The notes under the pieces: model-generated
Told to the model about the DNA's origin: nothing
The model's input: only the letters and a program-made list of their open reading frames with translations
Databases searched by the model: none
Program-made: the position numbers and the translations under genes
In this document: positions 37,836-47,940 of the stretch, piece after piece
How positions within the stretch are numbered: position 1 is the first letter of the stretch
How the letters are laid out: every line of letters starts with the position of its first letter
Assembly (NCBI RefSeq): GCF_024586915.1
Contig: NZ_JANBVS010000018.1
Location: forward strand, 1 to 64,000
Origin: Bradyrhizobium sp. SRS-191
Lineage (GTDB): Bacteria > Pseudomonadota > Alphaproteobacteria > Rhizobiales > Xanthobacteraceae
Length of the DNA: 64,000 nucleotides
Direction: 5' to 3'

Positions 37836-39134
37836 CTATTCCGCCGCGTCCAGCTGACGAGGACACGCCTGCGCCAGCGCCTGGTCGAGATCCTCGATGA
37901 TATCGTTGATGTGCTCGATGCCGATCGACAGCCGGATCGCCTCCGGCAGAACGCCGGCCTTGCGCTGGTCGTCGGGCGGCATCTGCCGATGCGTCGTCGA
38001 GGCCGGATGACAGGCCAGCGATTTGGCATCGCCGATGTTGACCAGCCGCGTGATCAACTTGAGTGCGTCGTAGAACGCCTTGCCGGCCTCCATGCCGCCC
38101 TTAATGCCGAACGTGAACAGCGAGGAGGCGCGGCCGTCGAGATATTTCTGGACCAGCGGATAGTAGGGGCTATCCGGGAAGCCCGCGTAGTTGACCCAGG
38201 CGACGCGCGGGTCGTTGCGCAGGAAGTCCGCGACCTTGCGCGCGTTCTCGACGTGGCGCTCCATGCGCAGCGCGACCGTCTCGATGCCCTGCAGCAGGAG
38301 GAAGGCGTTGAAGGGCGACAACACCGCGCCCATCGTGCGTTGATAGACGCTGCGCGCGCGCTGGATGTAGGCGCTGCGGCCGAAATGGTCGGTGTAGACC
38401 ATGCCGTGATAGGACGTGTCCGGCTGGCTGAAGGCCGGGAAGCGATCGGTGTGATCCTTCCAGGGGAAGTTGCCGCTGTCGACCAGCATGCCGCCCAGCG
38501 TCGTGCCATGGCCGCCGAGGAACTTGGTCAAGGAATGCACGGCAATGTCGGCGCCGTAGTCGAACGGTCGCAGCAGGATCGGCGTCGCGACCGTGTTGTC
38601 GACGATCAGCGGCACGCCGTTGCGATGCGCCACCTTGGCCAGCGCTTCGATGTCGCAGACATTCCCGGCGGGGTTGCCGATCGTCTCCGCGAATACGGCC
38701 TTGGTGTTTTCGTCGATCAGGCGTTCGATCGCGTCGGGCTGGTCGCTCTCGGCGAAGCGTCCGGTGATGCCCTGGCGCGGCAGGATGTGGCCGAGCAGCG
38801 TATGCGTGGTGCCATAGAGCTGCGGCACCGAGACGATGTTGCCGCCGCCATCGGCGAGATTGACGAAGGCGAAATGCAGCGCGGCCTGGCCGGTGCCGAC
38901 GGCGAGCGCACCGACGCCGCCTTCGAGCTCGGCGACGCGCTTCTCGAGCACGTCCGTCGTCGGGTTGGAGATGCGGCTGTAGCGATAGCCCTCGACTTCG
39001 AGGTTGAACAGCGCGGCGCCGTGATCGGCGCTGTCGAACGCGTAGGCCGCGGTCTGATAGATCGGAACCGCGACGGCCTTGGTCGTGCCTTCAGGCTCAT
39101 AGCCGGCGTGGATTGCAATCGTCTCATTGCGCAT
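37836..39134 (-). CDS. metY: O-acetylhomoserine sulfhydrylase, PLP-dependent
   Basis: 432 residues from ATG 39134 (MRNETIAIHAGYEPEG, the usual family start). The Cys/Met metabolism PLP fold is clear: YRYSRISNPTTDVLEKRVAELEGG, and the PLP-Lys in DIAVHSLTKFLGGHG. It forms homocysteine from O-acetylhomoserine and sulfide. Length and the GTGQAALHFAFVNL region fit MetY rather than the shorter MetB/MetZ. The 149-base leader upstream was searched by eye for a SAM-II riboswitch and none was recognised. Confidence 0.92.
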   Translation of the reverse strand: MRNETIAIHAGYEPEGTTKAVAVPIYQTAAYAFDSADHGAALFNLEVEGYRYSRISNPTTDVLEKRVAELEGGVGALAVGTGQAALHFAFVNLADGGGNIVSVPQLYGTTHTLLGHILPRQGITGRFAESDQPDAIERLIDENTKAVFAETIGNPAGNVCDIEALAKVAHRNGVPLIVDNTVATPILLRPFDYGADIAVHSLTKFLGGHGTTLGGMLVDSGNFPWKDHTDRFPAFSQPDTSYHGMVYTDHFGRSAYIQRARSVYQRTMGAVLSPFNAFLLLQGIETVALRMERHVENARKVADFLRNDPRVAWVNYAGFPDSPYYPLVQKYLDGRASSLFTFGIKGGMEAGKAFYDALKLITRLVNIGDAKSLACHPASTTHRQMPPDDQRKAGVLPEAIRLSIGIEHINDIIEDLDQALAQACPRQLDAAE

Positions 39135-39283
39135 CGGCGATCTCCATCCCGCTTCGCTCAAAGAAGCGATCTGCACGTCATCCGCGAGTCCCGATGTTGT
39201 AGGAGCGCAGGCGTAAAGCGGTCCATAATTCGCGATAACAACGACGAAATAACCCTAACGAGATATGGCGGATAAGCCTCGAA

Positions 39284-40243
39284 TTATTGCGCGGCCGGGG
39301 CATGCGGGAGAGACCGGATCTGGCGCCCGATCAGCTCGAGAGCCGATTTGGCCTGCGGAAGCAGCGTACCGAGGGCGTGGAAATTGTGCACCATGCCGTC
39401 GTGACAGACATGCGCGACTGTCACGCCGGCATCTGCGAGCCGTGCCGCATAGGCATTGCCCTCGTCACGCATTGGATCGAACTCCGCGGTATGGATGATG
39501 GCGGGCGGCAGGCCGGAAAGGTCAGCGAGGCACAAGGGCGAGATTCGCGGATCGTGGAGGTCAGTTGGTTCCGGAAGGCAGTCGGCGAGGTCGGCCTGCC
39601 ACGTGGCGGCGTCGACCAGATATCCGGTTCCGAACAGCTCGCGCGACGGCCAGCTCCGCGAGAAGTCCAGCACGGGACAGATCAGGCACTGCGCCGCGAT
39701 CCCGAAGCCCGTGGTGCCGCCGGGATGCTGGCACACGGCCGCAGCGAGCGTCGCGCCGGCGGAATCCCCTCCCACCACGATCCGGTTGCGGTCGATGCCG
39801 AGCGCGCTCGCGTGATCGATGGCGAAGCGGACAGCTGCCAGTGCGTCTTCGAATGCTGCCGGAAATTTGTGTTCTGGCGCCAGACGGTAGTCGATCGACA
39901 CCAGACGGCATTTGCCGGCAGCAGCAAGCGCAGCCGCGACCCGGTCATGCGTGTCGATGCTTCCCGCCACGAGGCCGCCACCGTGAAAGTAAACGAAGCC
40001 GGCACCGGGAGCACCGGTGTCAACCGCCTCGTCGGTCGGCGTGTACAGGCGATAGCGGAGCGGACCCGCCGGCCCGCGAAAGTGGCCGTCCTGGATCGTC
40101 ACCGCGCCGACATCGTTGCGCGCGAACTGCATCAGTTTCGCGAGCGACTGCCGGCGTTGCTCCACACTCGGGCGCTCCCGATCTGCCGAGCCGGCAGTGG
40201 CCAACATCGACAGCAGGCGCCGGGCACGAGGGTCGAGCGGCAT
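39284..40243 (-). CDS. Alpha/beta hydrolase, hormone-sensitive lipase family
   Basis: 319 residues. Oxyanion-hole motif FVYFHGGGLVAG, nucleophile elbow VVGGDSAGATLAA, Asp in HTAEFDPMRDEG and His in HDGMVHNFHALG make a full catalytic triad of the HSL/esterase IV family. Cytoplasmic, with no signal peptide. Probably an esterase on short acyl or aryl esters. Upstream of metY on the same strand but separated by 149 bases, so likely an independent unit. Confidence 0.92.
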   Translation of the reverse strand: MPLDPRARRLLSMLATAGSADRERPSVEQRRQSLAKLMQFARNDVGAVTIQDGHFRGPAGPLRYRLYTPTDEAVDTGAPGAGFVYFHGGGLVAGSIDTHDRVAAALAAAGKCRLVSIDYRLAPEHKFPAAFEDALAAVRFAIDHASALGIDRNRIVVGGDSAGATLAAAVCQHPGGTTGFGIAAQCLICPVLDFSRSWPSRELFGTGYLVDAATWQADLADCLPEPTDLHDPRISPLCLADLSGLPPAIIHTAEFDPMRDEGNAYAARLADAGVTVAHVCHDGMVHNFHALGTLLPQAKSALELIGRQIRSLPHAPAAQ

Positions 40244-40383
40244 CAGGGTTCCAGATTAACCAAGGTGGCGGTCAGTGTGCCAGCCAAGCGTGAATCGATC
40301 ATGAGTGGCCGCGCGGCAAGCAGATCCTTAAAATATCCACGCCAGAACGGCAGGATCGATCTCTGTCGAACGGGAGCGCCGCC

Positions 40384-41271
40384 ATGACCCACATCGTCAA
40401 GCCTGTCAGCTACTCGCAGACCTGGACGTTCTTCGACGGCGAATGGCACGAGGGCAATGCGCCGATCATGGGCGTACGAACCCATGCGACCTGGCTGGCA
40501 TCGACCGTATTCGATGGCGCGCGCGCTTTCGAAGGCGTGGCGCCGGATCTCGAGCGCCACTGCGCGCGGGTCAATCAGTCTGCCGTCAATTTCCGGCTCA
40601 AGCCGGTGGTCGATGTGGCGACCTGGATGGGGCTGGCGCGTGAAGGTATCGCGCGGTTCGGCGCCGGCGCGGAGCTCTACATCCGCCCGATGTATTGGGC
40701 GCAGCATGGCGCCGGCGGCGGCGTGCTGTTCGATCCGGAGACCACCAACTGGTGCCTGTGCATCTACGAGGCGCCGATGCCGCAGCCGACCGGCAATGCG
40801 ATCACCCTGTCGCCGTTCCGGCGGCCGACGGCGGAATGCGCGCCGGTCGACGCCAAGGCGGCGTGCCTCTATCCGAACAATTCGCGCGCGCTGACCGAGG
40901 CGGCCTCGCGCGGCTTCAACAATTGCCTGATGCTCGATCTGCTCGGCAACGTCGCCGAGTTCGGCAATGCCAACGTGTTCATGGCCAAGGACGGCGTCGT
41001 CTTCACGCCGGTGCCGAACGGGACATTCCTCAACGGCATCACCCGCCAGCGCGTCATCGATCTGCTGCGCGGCGACGGCGTCAGCGTGGTGGAGACCACC
41101 TTGCGCTACGATGATTTCCTGGCGGCAGACGAGATCTTCTCGTCCGGCAATTTCGCCAAGGTCGCTCCGGTCATCCGCATCGATGGTCGGACGTTGCCGA
41201 TTGGCCCGGTGTTCAGCCGGGCGCGAAGGCTGTATTGGGACTACGCGCATGAGACCAGGGCGGCCGCCTGA
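40384..41271 (+). CDS. ilvE: Branched-chain amino acid aminotransferase (class IV)
   Basis: 295 residues. Class IV PLP transaminase: VFDGARAFEGVAPDLERH near the N-terminus, PLP-Lys in PVDAKAACLYPNNSRAL, then NNCLMLDLLGNVAEFGNANVFMA, GTFLNGITRQRVI. The typical BCAT sequences EAKxSGxYxNS and EGTGENLF are modified, so a D-amino-acid or specialised class IV enzyme remains possible. It ends one base before the convergent GNAT gene of the carrier-protein cassette; a functional link to that cassette is not shown. Confidence 0.85.
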   Translation: MTHIVKPVSYSQTWTFFDGEWHEGNAPIMGVRTHATWLASTVFDGARAFEGVAPDLERHCARVNQSAVNFRLKPVVDVATWMGLAREGIARFGAGAELYIRPMYWAQHGAGGGVLFDPETTNWCLCIYEAPMPQPTGNAITLSPFRRPTAECAPVDAKAACLYPNNSRALTEAASRGFNNCLMLDLLGNVAEFGNANVFMAKDGVVFTPVPNGTFLNGITRQRVIDLLRGDGVSVVETTLRYDDFLAADEIFSSGNFAKVAPVIRIDGRTLPIGPVFSRARRLYWDYAHETRAAA

Positions 41272-41272
41272 C

Positions 41273-42157
41273 CTAGGCGCCATACAGCGGCAGCTCGGTG
41301 TCGCTGAGATCGCCGAGCTGCGGCGGCTGCGCGCCCTTGATGTACTTCCGGCCGCGCCGTTCGGTGTAGACGCCGATGAGACCGTCGATCGATCCATTGG
41401 CGTCAGTCATCACGGAGATGCAGCCGTGGCGTAACAGCAGAAGCCGGCCGATGGCGCCGGCGCAGCCGACGTAGTCGGAGATGTCGCGGCAGTAGATCAG
41501 CTGCATCGCAGGCAATGCGAAGCGCCCCTGGCGGATGCGGACCTTCTGCAGAACCAACGGAATAGGACCTGTCTTCGATCGCACCACAACGCTGAGACAG
41601 CCATAGCGCGCGTGGCGGATGAGCAATTCGGCTTCGTCAGGCGGAATGCCGGCCACGGTCTCGGCGCTCGCCTCGATCCGGTCGATCGGCGAGCCGAGGC
41701 CGGCGATCGAAAGCATCGGCATCGAGAAGAACAGGCCGCGGCAATAGGCGCGAAAGCCTTGCGCCTCGATGATCGGCCAAGTCGGCCTGGCCGCGCTGAT
41801 ATTGACGTAAGTGACCTCGGGCCGCCGCTGCGCGATGCGCGTTAGCATCGTCGCATAATTGCGGAAGGCGGGCTCGACGTACCAGCTCGACAGGTTGCAC
41901 CAGATCCGCGGCCCGGCGGGCGTGCCGCGATCGCTATAGATCACGAGCAGAACGCCGACAGCGATGCCGTCGTGGTCCAGCAGGTAACCGTAACGCGGAT
42001 AACCGGCAGGTACGGCCCGGCTCGCTTGCCGCCGCAACCCGCTCGACCAATACTCGCGCGAGCGCCGCGGGAAGCCGCGCGCCAAGAGACCGGCCACCGC
42101 ATCGAGATCGGCCTCTCCGATCTCGCGGCACCGGATCACTGGCTTGAGCGCGGTCAT
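41273..42157 (-). CDS. GNAT-like acyltransferase of the carrier-protein cassette
   Basis: 294 residues. The N-terminal ~150 residues follow the GNAT pattern: REIGEADLDAVAGLLARGF, then the central strand WCNLSSWYVEPAFRNYA and VTYVNISAARPTWPIIEAQGF. The C-terminal half is unassigned and could be a second GNAT-like domain. It is the last gene of a leftward unit ACAD-ligase-GNAT (33-base gap from the ligase). In this setting it could take an aminoacyl group from the carrier protein instead of acyl-CoA; that is inference. Confidence 0.75.
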   Translation of the reverse strand: MTALKPVIRCREIGEADLDAVAGLLARGFPRRSREYWSSGLRRQASRAVPAGYPRYGYLLDHDGIAVGVLLVIYSDRGTPAGPRIWCNLSSWYVEPAFRNYATMLTRIAQRRPEVTYVNISAARPTWPIIEAQGFRAYCRGLFFSMPMLSIAGLGSPIDRIEASAETVAGIPPDEAELLIRHARYGCLSVVVRSKTGPIPLVLQKVRIRQGRFALPAMQLIYCRDISDYVGCAGAIGRLLLLRHGCISVMTDANGSIDGLIGVYTERRGRKYIKGAQPPQLGDLSDTELPLYGA

Positions 42158-42190
42158 GAGCTGCTTTGCCGATCTCCGACGAGCGCCGTG

Positions 42191-43153
42191 CTAGCCGACG
42201 AGGTCGGCCTGTCGCTCCAGGCGCAGCATCTCGCGGACGCGCGCAGGCCAGCGCGCGAGATCGACGCCGTGGGTGTGGAACAGCGCGACAGCGAGCCGGT
42301 CCATGCCGAAGGCGACGCAGCCGGTGTGGGCCGGCGCGCCATCGGCGTCCGAGATGCCCCAGGTCGTGCCGAAATGCTCGCGGTGATAGTTGAAGCTCAT
42401 GCAGGCCGTGGGCTGCTCCTCTGAGCGCAGCGGCACCAGCAGCTCGAACTTCAGCGACTGCTGCTTCTGGCTGACGGCCTTCATCTGGCCGACTCGCCCA
42501 AAGAACGGGTCGCTGGCGTGATCGACGCGGAACGACAAGCCGAGATCGGTGGCGATCGCCTGCGCCTTCGCCATCCAGCGGTCCCGGAAGGCGGAGACGT
42601 CATCGGGCGTTCCAATGCAGACATATTCGCGCATCCGGAACGACTGCAGCCGGTCGAGATGCCGCGACGGCTCACGGCGGAAGCAATCGGCGGCGACGTC
42701 GAAGCGGAGGCCACCGACCGGCAGCGCGCCGCGGCTGGCGGCAATGGGATAGACCGGATAACAGGCCGCTGGCGACAGCACGAGATCGGCGGGCGACAGC
42801 GACGTTGTCCAGTCGCCGCCTCGGTCGAAGCGGGCCACGGCCTCATGGATGTCGCGCTCGGTGCCATGCAGGCCGCAGACGCAGCCAAGCAGGTTGGGAA
42901 AGCTCTTGAGATAGCCCGACTTCTCGAGCTGCGCGCGGCTCATGACCGGCGGGAAGCGCATCACCTCGGTGCCGGGCTCGCGGTGACGCGTGATCAGCGC
43001 GGCGAGCTGCTCGACCACGCCTTCATACAGCGCGGTGCGCGCATAGACGCCGTCCGCTCCCATGCGGTGGAACAGGGCGTCGGTGAGATGATCCAGGGCG
43101 TCGACCGGCTGAGGGGCAATCTCGGGCGACTGCGGGAGAACGGGAATGGTCAT
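42191..43153 (-). CDS. Amino acid:[carrier protein] ligase (class II aaRS-like)
   Basis: 320 residues, a catalytic core of the atypical seryl-tRNA-synthetase type without a tRNA-binding N-terminal domain. Motif 2 is FRREPSRHLDRLQSFRMREY and motif 3 is GCVAFGMDRLAVALF. C131, E176 and C279 fall at the positions I recall as zinc ligands of the characterised B. japonicum enzyme (Bll0957), which loads glycine or alanine onto the phosphopantetheine of a carrier protein rather than tRNA. The carrier gene is in the same cluster (44755-45027). Very likely orthologous to Bll0957. Confidence 0.93.
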   Translation of the reverse strand: MTIPVLPQSPEIAPQPVDALDHLTDALFHRMGADGVYARTALYEGVVEQLAALITRHREPGTEVMRFPPVMSRAQLEKSGYLKSFPNLLGCVCGLHGTERDIHEAVARFDRGGDWTTSLSPADLVLSPAACYPVYPIAASRGALPVGGLRFDVAADCFRREPSRHLDRLQSFRMREYVCIGTPDDVSAFRDRWMAKAQAIATDLGLSFRVDHASDPFFGRVGQMKAVSQKQQSLKFELLVPLRSEEQPTACMSFNYHREHFGTTWGISDADGAPAHTGCVAFGMDRLAVALFHTHGVDLARWPARVREMLRLERQADLVG

Positions 43154-43196
43154 GTCTCAAATCCCTAAATGGAAACAAGGCGTACGAGCGATGAGA

Positions 43197-44423
43197 TCAT
43201 TCGTAGAGCGAGTTCGGCACGGCGCTCATCAGATTGGCGGTCGCGATGTTGGTCAGGATGCGATCATTGTTGATCATGATCGGCGCCGACAGCACGTCGC
43301 GCAGATGCCGGCCGATCGAGAACTCGCCATCGTTGCGATAGCCCGACAAGCCGCAGGCGCGCATCGCATGCATGACGGTCTCGACCGCAAGCTCGGACGC
43401 CTGAACCTTGAGAAGGGTAATAGTGGACTGGAAATCGAGCGAGCTCAGCGCCCGCTCGTCATATTCGTGGGCCGCGAACGCATCCATGGTGGTGACGATC
43501 ATCGCGCGCAGCCGCGCCAGCGCCATCTTCGCCGCGGTGTAATGCGCGGCAGCCGGCGGCATCTGTCCGCCGGCACCGCGGGCGGCCTTGCGGAGAAACT
43601 TCTGCGACCGCTGAACCGCTGCGGCGGCGATGCCCGCCCAGGCGGACGACCAGCAGAGATGCGCGAACGGGGTCATCGTCTGGGCGTGAATGCGGTCATA
43701 GGCCTCGGGGAACATCCGGTCCGACGGACAGTCCACCTTGAGCTCGAATCCGGTCGAACAGGTGCCGCGCATGCCGAGCGTCTCCCAGCCCTGCGTCCGC
43801 GCGATCGTGTAGTCGTCCCGGGTGAGCGCCAGCAAGACCTGGTCGGAAGCGGCAGCGCCGTCGGCGCGGCGCGCGATCGTGACGAGGCCGTCGGCCTCAG
43901 CGCCGTAGGAAATGACGGTGGCGTCGCGCAGCAGGGTGATGCGGTCACCCTCGTGGCCGACGGCTGCGGCGCTGGCGCGGATGTTGCCGCCATTCTGTCC
44001 TTCGGTGGTGGACGAGGCCATCAACAGCTGCTCGGATGCGATGCGGCGCATCAGCGATTCCATGTAGGCGTTGCCGCGGCCGTGACGCACGAGGCAGGCG
44101 ACCTTGGTCTGATGCATGGCAAAGATCATGGCGCTGGAGGCGCAGGCGCGTCCTAGCGCGTAGCAGACGTCGGCGACGTCGTGGACCGATGCGCCGAAGC
44201 CGCCGAACTCGACCGGAATTTGCATGCCGAGCAGCCTGTGCTCGCGGGCGGCGTCGATTGCGGCCTTCGGAAAGCGTCCGTCACGATCGACCTCTTCGGC
44301 CTCTGCGGCGGCCTGAGCAGCAACGGCATTGCTACGCTGGACAAACAGGGAGCTGCGATCGAGCAGCAGGCTCTCACCATCCTCGGAGACGGGAGTACGA
44401 AGTGCGGTTCCCTGGAGTGTCAT
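43197..44423 (-). CDS. Acyl-CoA-dehydrogenase homologue, carrier-protein-linked
   Basis: 408 residues from ATG 44423. Acyl-CoA dehydrogenase fold: N-terminal helical part, GMQIPVEFGGFG, STTEGQNGGN in the flavin region, and a C-terminal helix bundle. The usual IYEGT active-site segment is replaced by IMINNDRI (382-389), so the usual catalytic base is not at its usual place. First gene of the leftward unit, 43 bases before the ligase. Probably oxidises an aminoacyl group held on the carrier protein, as PltE/RedW-type enzymes do for prolyl carriers; this is inference. Confidence 0.8.
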   Translation of the reverse strand: MTLQGTALRTPVSEDGESLLLDRSSLFVQRSNAVAAQAAAEAEEVDRDGRFPKAAIDAAREHRLLGMQIPVEFGGFGASVHDVADVCYALGRACASSAMIFAMHQTKVACLVRHGRGNAYMESLMRRIASEQLLMASSTTEGQNGGNIRASAAAVGHEGDRITLLRDATVISYGAEADGLVTIARRADGAAASDQVLLALTRDDYTIARTQGWETLGMRGTCSTGFELKVDCPSDRMFPEAYDRIHAQTMTPFAHLCWSSAWAGIAAAAVQRSQKFLRKAARGAGGQMPPAAAHYTAAKMALARLRAMIVTTMDAFAAHEYDERALSSLDFQSTITLLKVQASELAVETVMHAMRACGLSGYRNDGEFSIGRHLRDVLSAPIMINNDRILTNIATANLMSAVPNSLYE

Positions 44424-44754
44424 GACCGATCTGTGCTCCGGATTTTGCCTTGTTGAGAGCTCGGCCGCGCTTGTCAGCACGTACATCGATACCCTGCACT
44501 ACAACGCAGGGTATGGATTTGATTCAAATGCGTCGACGAAATTCAGGGTAAACGCCGTGGAATCCCGGGGCAGGGGTTAATTCCTGGTTGTTCTGTTCGG
44601 GAGGATTCTCTCCATCGCGTTAGCGTTAAGGCGAATTCACCATTGCAACGAGCACGTCGCGTAACCTTTTCGGCAGCGGAATGCGTTAGGTCTCGTCGGT
44701 CGATCGACCGATGCGTCGGTGGATCATCTGCCGCTGTGAGCAAGAGAGTTTCGT
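44424..44754. promoter_or_regulatory. Divergent control region of the carrier-protein cassette
   Basis: 331 bases without a gene, between the ACAD unit and the carrier-protein gene. Two dyads stand out: ATACCCTGC-N8-GCAGGGTAT (44489-44514), perfect over nine bases each side, and ATTTGA-T-TCAAAT (44517-44529) right after it. They are good candidates for an operator controlling both directions, or a leader hairpin. No regulator gene is next to them. Confidence 0.5.
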
Positions 44755-45027
44755 ATGTCGAGTTTCGAAGCCGATATCAGCAAGCGGGTTGTCGCGCTGG
44801 TCCGTGACATTCTCGCGCAGAATTCCATCTCCGCCGAGGTGGCGAGCGACGCGAAGCTCGTCGATGTCGGCCTGACCTCGATGGACATGGTCAACCTGAT
44901 GCTGGCGATCGAGGCGGAGTTCGATTTCACGATTCCGCAGGAGCTCATCACGCCGGAGAACTTCCGGTCGGTGGCGACGCTCGAGCGTCTCGTGGCCGGT
45001 CAGTTGGCGGCTGCAAAGGCGGCCTGA
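44755..45027 (+). CDS. Phosphopantetheine carrier protein
   Basis: 90 residues. A four-helix acyl/aminoacyl carrier protein with the attachment site DVGLTSMDMVNLM; Ser42 would carry phosphopantetheine. The acidic helix II (MDMVNLMLAIEAEFD) suits partner docking. It is not the fatty-acid ACP (no GADSLD, no fab genes near). It is the natural acceptor for the adjacent aminoacyl ligase. Divergent from the ACAD-ligase-GNAT unit. Confidence 0.93.
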   Translation: MSSFEADISKRVVALVRDILAQNSISAEVASDAKLVDVGLTSMDMVNLMLAIEAEFDFTIPQELITPENFRSVATLERLVAGQLAAAKAA

Positions 45028-45117
45028 TCCCGTCCTGGATTTCGCCCGCGGCGGCCGGCACGGTTTCCAACGCGGTTCAAAACTGGCATTCTCATCTCGG
45101 CTGGAGATGGGGACGTC

Positions 45118-45993
45118 ATGACGAAGGCTGTGCTTGGCATTATCGGCGGATCGGGCATCTATGATCTGCCGGGCTTGGAAGACGCGCGCGAGGAGGTGAT
45201 CGCAAGCCCCTGGGGCGAGCCGTCCGCGCCGTTGCGCCGCGGAACCATTGCGGGCCTGCCGATCGTGTTCCTGCCGCGGCACGACAAGGGACACCGGCTG
45301 TCGCCGTCCGACATCAACTATCGCGCCAATATCGACGTGCTGAAGCGCGCCGGCGTCACCGACCTGGTGTCGCTGTCGGCCTGCGGCTCCTTCAAGGAGG
45401 AACTGCCGCCCGGCACATTCGTGCTGGTCGATCAGTTCGTCGACCGCACCTACAAGCGCGAGAGCTCGTTCTTCGGCAAGGGCTGCGTCGCCCATGTGTC
45501 GATGGCGCATCCGGTGTCGCCACGGCTGCGCATTCATCTGGCCGCAGCTGCAGAGGCGGAGGGCATCGCGGTTGCGCGCGGCGGCACCTATGTCTGCATG
45601 GAAGGGCCGCAATTCTCGACCTATGCCGAGAGCATGACCTACAAGGCGGCCGGCTATTCGGTCATCGGAATGACCAACATGCCGGAGGCGAAGCTCGCCC
45701 GCGAGGCCGAGATCTGCTACGCGACGGTCGCCATGGTGACCGACTTCGATTGCTGGCATCCTGACCATGACGCGGTGACGGTACAGGACATCATCCGCGT
45801 GCTCACCACCAATGCCGACAAGGCCAAGTCGCTGGTCGCGCGGCTCGCCCGCGAGTTCCCGCGTGAGCATGAGCCGTGTCCGATCGGTTCGGACCGTGCG
45901 CTCGACACCGCCCTGATCACCGCGCCCGATGCACGCGATCCCGAACTCCTCGAAAAGCTCGATGCGGTTGCGGGCCGCATTCTGCGTAGCTGA
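45118..45993 (+). CDS. mtnP: S-methyl-5'-thioadenosine phosphorylase
   Basis: 291 residues. Starts GIIGGSGIYDLPGLED, as in MtnP, with phosphate-binding residues in FLPRHDKGHRLSPS and the conserved YVCMEGPQFSTYAES and GMTNMPEAKLAREAE. It cleaves methylthioadenosine (a polyamine and AHL synthesis by-product) into adenine and methylthioribose-1-phosphate, which MtnA, encoded 14 bases downstream, then isomerises. First step of the methionine salvage route. Confidence 0.95.
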   Translation: MTKAVLGIIGGSGIYDLPGLEDAREEVIASPWGEPSAPLRRGTIAGLPIVFLPRHDKGHRLSPSDINYRANIDVLKRAGVTDLVSLSACGSFKEELPPGTFVLVDQFVDRTYKRESSFFGKGCVAHVSMAHPVSPRLRIHLAAAAEAEGIAVARGGTYVCMEGPQFSTYAESMTYKAAGYSVIGMTNMPEAKLAREAEICYATVAMVTDFDCWHPDHDAVTVQDIIRVLTTNADKAKSLVARLAREFPREHEPCPIGSDRALDTALITAPDARDPELLEKLDAVAGRILRS

Positions 45994-46007
45994 GCAGGAG
46001 ACCGACG

Positions 46008-47114
<1,107 letters not shown>

Positions 47115-47188
47115 AACATCCGCGTCATTGCTATTGGAGCAAAGCAGTTCAGGCTTTGGCGGGATGCTGAACCGCGTTGCGCGCGCGG

Positions 47189-47824
47189 CTAGGTGAGCTT
47201 CAAGCCTGTCGCAGCCTCCAACTCCGTGATCGCCTGAGACGCACTGACAACCTTGATCGTGGTCATCCCCATCTCGCGCGCCGGCTTCAGGTTCACGCCG
47301 AGATCGTCGAGATAGACGCAGTCCGCCGGGCTGACATCGAGCGCCTCGGTCATCATCTGGTAGATTCGCGGGTCAGGCTTGCGCAGTCCGATCTTGGCGG
47401 ATTCGATCACGTGATCGAACAGCGCCATCACCTCGGCAACATAGAACGAGCGGCCGCCCTGGCTGCCGATCGCATTGGCCGGCAGATTGTTGGTGATGCA
47501 GCCGGTCTTGCACTCGGACTTGATGCGGCGGAGCGCCTCCACCATGTCGGGCCGGAGATCGCCCGTCAGCAGCGGCAGGACCTCGCGGCCATTCACCGCG
47601 GCGCCGCCAAGCGCCAGGGATTCCTCGGCGAACAGCCGATCGAACGTGTCGAGGTCGATCTCGGCGCGCTCGAACTTGGCCCAGGCGTTTTCGAGATGAT
47701 TGGCCGCGTTGGTGTTCCGAATGATGTCGGCGGGATAGCCGCGCTCTCTCTCGAACCGCGCGAACGCCTCGAACGGCGATGTCGTCATCACGCCGCCGAA
47801 ATCAAAGATCACCGCCTCGACCAT
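47189..47824 (-). CDS. HAD-IA family hydrolase
   Basis: 211 residues from ATG 47824 (MVEAVIFDFGGVMTTSP). HAD motif I is DFGGV; here the second Asp of DxD is Gly, the usual pattern in the HAD-IA 'haloacid dehalogenase/epoxide hydrolase N-terminal' group. Motif II/III: GCITNNLP, and KIGLRKPDPRIYQMM; motif IV: VYLDDLGVNLKPAREMGM. Because the DFGG variant lacks the second Asp, phosphatase activity is less certain. Convergent with mtnA; may not be related to salvage. Confidence 0.87.
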   Translation of the reverse strand: MVEAVIFDFGGVMTTSPFEAFARFERERGYPADIIRNTNAANHLENAWAKFERAEIDLDTFDRLFAEESLALGGAAVNGREVLPLLTGDLRPDMVEALRRIKSECKTGCITNNLPANAIGSQGGRSFYVAEVMALFDHVIESAKIGLRKPDPRIYQMMTEALDVSPADCVYLDDLGVNLKPAREMGMTTIKVVSASQAITELEAATGLKLT

Positions 47825-47940
47825 CACGCGTCCTGTCCTTCGTTCGCTTCCCCGTGTGTTCGCTAACACGAGACGCCTCACTTTGCGATTCTCTTGACGT
47901 TCTCTTGGCGATATCGGCGGCGGCCGCTATTGATGCGGCG

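Noticed and set aside
39135..39283. SAM-II or other methionine riboswitch upstream of metY
   Set aside because: The leader was read in the correct orientation. The conserved SAM-II core elements were not found, so no riboswitch is called.
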